Under the pieces are notes generated by a model. The model was not told the origin of the DNA. It did not search any database and saw only the letters and a list, made by a program, of their open reading frames with translations. Position numbers and translations under genes: made by a program. A DNA stretch of 64,000 nt from Protonemura montana (Eukaryota; Arthropoda; Insecta; Plecoptera; Nemouridae). This document shows positions 60,688 to 64,000 of the stretch, piece by piece (position 1 is the first letter of the stretch; the number at the start of each line of letters is the position of its first letter). Location: positions 2,728,001 to 2,792,000 of the forward strand of contig OX387605.1 of assembly GCA_947568835.1 (NCBI GenBank). The letters are read 5' to 3'.

Positions 60688-61754
60688 CTATTCACTTGAG
60701 TCTTCTTCGTCACTGAAGTAATTATTTGGTCTAATTTTCTTTCTGGTCTGGGAAACCTCTTCACTTCCCGTCTGGTAATCACCAGTAGCCACTTTTATTC
60801 GATACGCATCAATTTCAATTTTTTCTTGCTGGAAAAGAGAAGAATTTGGTGAGTTTCTACTCACAGATATATAAATCAAGCATTTTAAAATCAAATTTTA
60901 TAATTTATATGTTCAACCTCCAACGTAATAGCTGCACTAAGAGTCTCGCAGTCCACTGCTGGGCTTAACTCTCCAACATCACGTGTTCTCATTGGAACTG
61001 AGTCCACATCCGAGTCGCTGTCATCCTCATATTCGCTACACTGTCCCTCTTCTGACTTCTTCTTACGCTTTTTGGATTTCTTTGGAGGAGGTTTCCTTTC
61101 TCCCAAAGCATTAGCAGGGCACATGTAACTAAGGTGTCCATCCTCTCCACATTCGTAGCACTTGCTCTTGTCTGGATAAGTCTTCCTTCGGATATAATCG
61201 GCACTCCTTCCATTATCCACAGCGAGACTCGCCTTCAAAGTCCTGCCAAACATCTGAAACCGGTAAGTGTGGTCCATTATACAAAATTGTGGTAGTTTAA
61301 AGCACCCAGCATAATCTGAAAATTGATAAGCTTTCATTGCAATTAAAATCTTTGTGTCATGGCAAGCATGAAACGCCATGGTGTATGGCATTTTTATATA
61401 TTGTAGATCACTTACTTCCCGACCGTTAATGGCAGTTGAGCAGGTTCTTGCAACTTCAGCTTCCAAGTATTGTACAAATGCCACCCCGCGGCTCTTCCTA
61501 GTAAGTTTGTCCTTCATCACAGTTACCCTGAAAGTAAAATATAATACAAAACGTTTAAATTGTAATACAGTGGAATCTGGATAATTGGTAGAGCAAGCTA
61601 AGGAAGCATGAAATGCAAATACAGCATGTACATAACCTTACTTTACAACCTTCCCATACTTTTCGAAAATTTTATGTAAATCATTATTTGTCAAAGAAAA
61701 GGGAAGATTCGAAACGTACAGCGTACTTTTACTAGGGGCGATTCCACCACTCAT
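60688..61754 (-). CDS. ZCRB1: Zinc finger CCHC and RNA-binding motif protein 1 (U11/U12 snRNP 31K)
   Basis: Four exons: 61642-61754, 61416-61527, 60918-61253, 60688-60828 (702 nt, 233 aa). ZCRB1 is a component of the U11/U12 di-snRNP of the minor spliceosome. The N-terminus [20 protein letters not shown] is nearly the human one. RRM at about 10-88 with RNP2 LYVSNL and RNP1 SRGVAFVQY; then CCHC knuckle at residues 107-120 ([14 protein letters not shown], spacing C-X2-C-X4-H-X4-C); a lysine-rich stretch; an acidic stretch; C-terminal [18 protein letters not shown], matching the human tail RPRIKKSTYFSDEE. Intron 2 (61254-61415) is 162 nt, in frame and free of stops, so retention would add 54 residues inside the RRM; the spliced form fits the family. 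Confidence 0.95.
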
Positions 61755-64000
61755 TTTAAGCTTGTTCGCAACAAATTACGAAGTTTGACAAGCCCCTGGG
61801 CGGTGTCTATACACACGACACATCTGCAGACATCTTTGCTGCAGACTTTGCTGCAGACGATTGGCATTTAAAAGCCCGTATTAGTGAGCCACCAACGGGT
61901 GGTCTCTTGATAAATTTTGAGATATTTAAATTATTTCTTGTTACAATATAACTAGTTACATTTAAGATATGCATATTCCAATTCTAAGCATTTTACTATT
62001 TTCGGCGCGTAATATATAAACAGCTTGTTTCAAGTTAGCTTCGTCAGATGGCCGTACCTTCGAAATTTGCGGCTAAATTTCGATTCCGTTTCCTTCACAG
62101 ATGATGGAGTCAATGAATGGGGTAAGGATCACATACGCCACGAGGTATTGAACATTATTAGCAAATCTGAAGTTTTATCTTCATCAAAATAACATGCTTT
62201 TACAATTTTTGAGAGCGGAGGAATTGCTGACTATAAGTAATATCCAGTACCACAGGTAAGTTGAACAATACTACCAAAAATCTACAGGCTAGACATTTTA
62301 AAAGCTTTTATAATTTCGAGTTTAAATATCTCACTGAATTTCGAATTTAGTAGCGAGTGCAAAGCGCTCTGAAAGTATTATCTGTAAATAACGCCTATCA
62401 AGCGTCAAACTTGCGGTAAGCTAGTATAGCTTTGCGGAAGCCAGCGAAGGTAGCCGAAAACAATTCGCAAGGGACAATTGTCCATTCCATGCCATGATTT
62501 CTTGCTCTTTAGCTGATATAAGCTAACTGAAACTCGTTAACTGGCTGAAGCTAGTCTTTTACATGCCAATGCAATGATTTCTTTCAATTAATAGAAAGCT
62601 GGTATTGTATTTCTTTTTGATGTTCCTCAGAAAATCTTGCACTGGTGTGACTGATGTTTATTTATTTATTTACATCTTACAAGATGTAAGATACCTAGTT
62701 GATACCTATCAGGCTGTTACCATAGAAGAAAGGACCTAATCTTTCTTCCATGTTGAAACGATCTGAATAAATCCCAATGCAGAGACTGATCAGCAAGGTT
62801 ACTATGCCACTGCTGCACACACATTGCTACATTGATATGTAGTGAGCAGTAGCATGTCATTGAACTGGTGAGATCTTTAATCCACCAGCTGAGCCGTCAT
62901 ATTGGTCAATTTGTTTAAATTACAAATCTTATCTCAACAGGACCCTGCAACTTCACCCAAGATTTCTCCTGTAACAGTTGAGGGACAAGGGATGACAATT
63001 CCAGGCTCCAGGTTGTTGCTCAGAACTTGACCTTTATGCATCCAGTGAGATAAGATAGTTGAGACTTTCTTGACTAAACTAGAATGCATGTAGAAGGAAT
63101 ATTGAAACAAACTTCTAGCACAATGATGGCAGGGAGGCTAAGCGTTACACTTATGACCTCAGATGGTGTGCTGATCTTTGAGGCAGTTCAATGCTGCATG
63201 TTCTCAGTTAATTTCAGCCAGCAATCACACAAGATTACGGGTCCTGGTGCATGCTAATCCAGATGCAACAAACACCTGCAGGTGCAAAGAGCAAGCACAG
63301 TTGTTAGAAGGAACAAGAATTAAATCTTCTGTGCTTTATTCTTCCCCAAACCTCTATTTTCCGAGTTTTTTAAGCTGCAAACTATCCATTGCTGCATCCA
63401 ACATACACTCCTTAAAAATAGGAATAGTTCTTATACAGAATTCGTGGTGGACGGTGGTTTATTTTGTGACGTGACATGGCTCTAACAATGTTTTTCTGTC
63501 TTCAGCCCCCAACCCCTCACAAACACTGAGGCCCCTCAACGCTGCAATCTCGTCGGGTGCTGCCCTCGGCACTGCAATCTCTTTGACTGCACATTCTCGA
63601 CCCAGGGACTGTCATCGGTGGACAAAACCTGTTCAAGATTAGGTTTCAATCAAAAGGTCATATCTCGGTAGGATTGGTGTGAAAATACAAAGAAATGTTT
63701 CCTCAACACTTAATGTTCAAAGTTGGTGCTCTGAAACTTACTAGATTTACTGGCTCCAGTAGGCTTCCAGGAAACAGGATCTATTGGAAGAATTAGGTCC
63801 AGTTACTCCCAACAAACTTCTTACTACAGTATGGTTTTGGAACAACCAGTAGGGTACATTTTTGAAGTTTCTGAATTGATACATTGGGTGTTTGTTAAAT
63901 GCCCCAGTAGATCAAGTGCAATCAAAATGTCAATCAAAATGTTAACATAGAGTTTATTGGGTTTTTTAAGTTCATGAAATAATATCAATAAGCCATGCCT
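61755..64000. other. Region upstream of ZCRB1, no gene assigned
   Basis: Contains the ZCRB1 promoter. A TTTGCTGCAGAC motif repeats at about 61837-61860. A plus-strand segment at 62040-62124 (short ATG frame, acceptor-like TTCCTTCACAG, then ATGATGGAGTCAATGAATGG followed by a donor-like GTAAGG) could be a divergent first exon. From 62200 to 64000 I see only AT-rich sequence, a TTTA run at 62657-62671 and a small CTTACAAGATGTAAG palindrome. Confidence 0.4.

Overview
This is a eukaryotic, animal nuclear window: GC-richer, spliced coding exons sit in AT-rich introns full of SINE, LINE and foldback-element debris. It holds six multi-exon genes. The organism is an invertebrate. An AA15-type copper monooxygenase gene, a tRNA-derived SINE whose core looks like ones I know from insects, and an intron-rich NF1 (49 coding exons) suggest an arthropod that has kept ancestral introns, but I cannot name the species from sequence alone.

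Layout. 0.36-4.77 kb (minus): secreted AA15 lytic polysaccharide monooxygenase, 4 exons, with a clear TATA box. 4.8-7.4 kb: intergenic, with a split SINE. 7.45-11.67 kb (plus): a 1,030-residue, mostly disordered protein I do not recognise, with a PCNA-binding-like motif. 12.49-15.22 kb (plus): SKA1, the kinetochore microtubule-binding subunit. 16.16-19.55 kb (minus): BTB-BACK-Kelch protein (CUL3 adaptor type). 20.05-56.68 kb (plus): the complete coding region of neurofibromin (NF1, RasGAP), 2,744 residues, sharing a 491-bp divergent promoter region with the Kelch gene. 56.7-60.7 kb: probable NF1 3'UTR and a decayed LINE. 60.69-61.75 kb (minus): ZCRB1, the 31-kDa protein of the U11/U12 snRNP. 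61.8-64 kb: nothing I can assign.

All splice models were built by hand. In each of the six genes the summed exons give an intact frame (648, 3093, 831, 1968, 8235 and 702 nt). The genes are not a functional cluster; they mix extracellular polysaccharide oxidation, mitosis, ubiquitin-ligase adaptation, Ras signalling and minor-class splicing.

The most notable non-genic signals are: three GC-AG introns in NF1; two stop-free, multiple-of-three introns (NF1 intron 33 and ZCRB1 intron 2) whose retention would add 24 or 54 residues; one 41-bp minisatellite-bearing element present in two NF1 introns in opposite orientation 19 kb apart; two hAT-like elements with 8-bp target duplications; a Harbinger-like MITE; a 5S-rRNA-derived SINE; and a MITE end that has expanded into a 29-bp tandem array.
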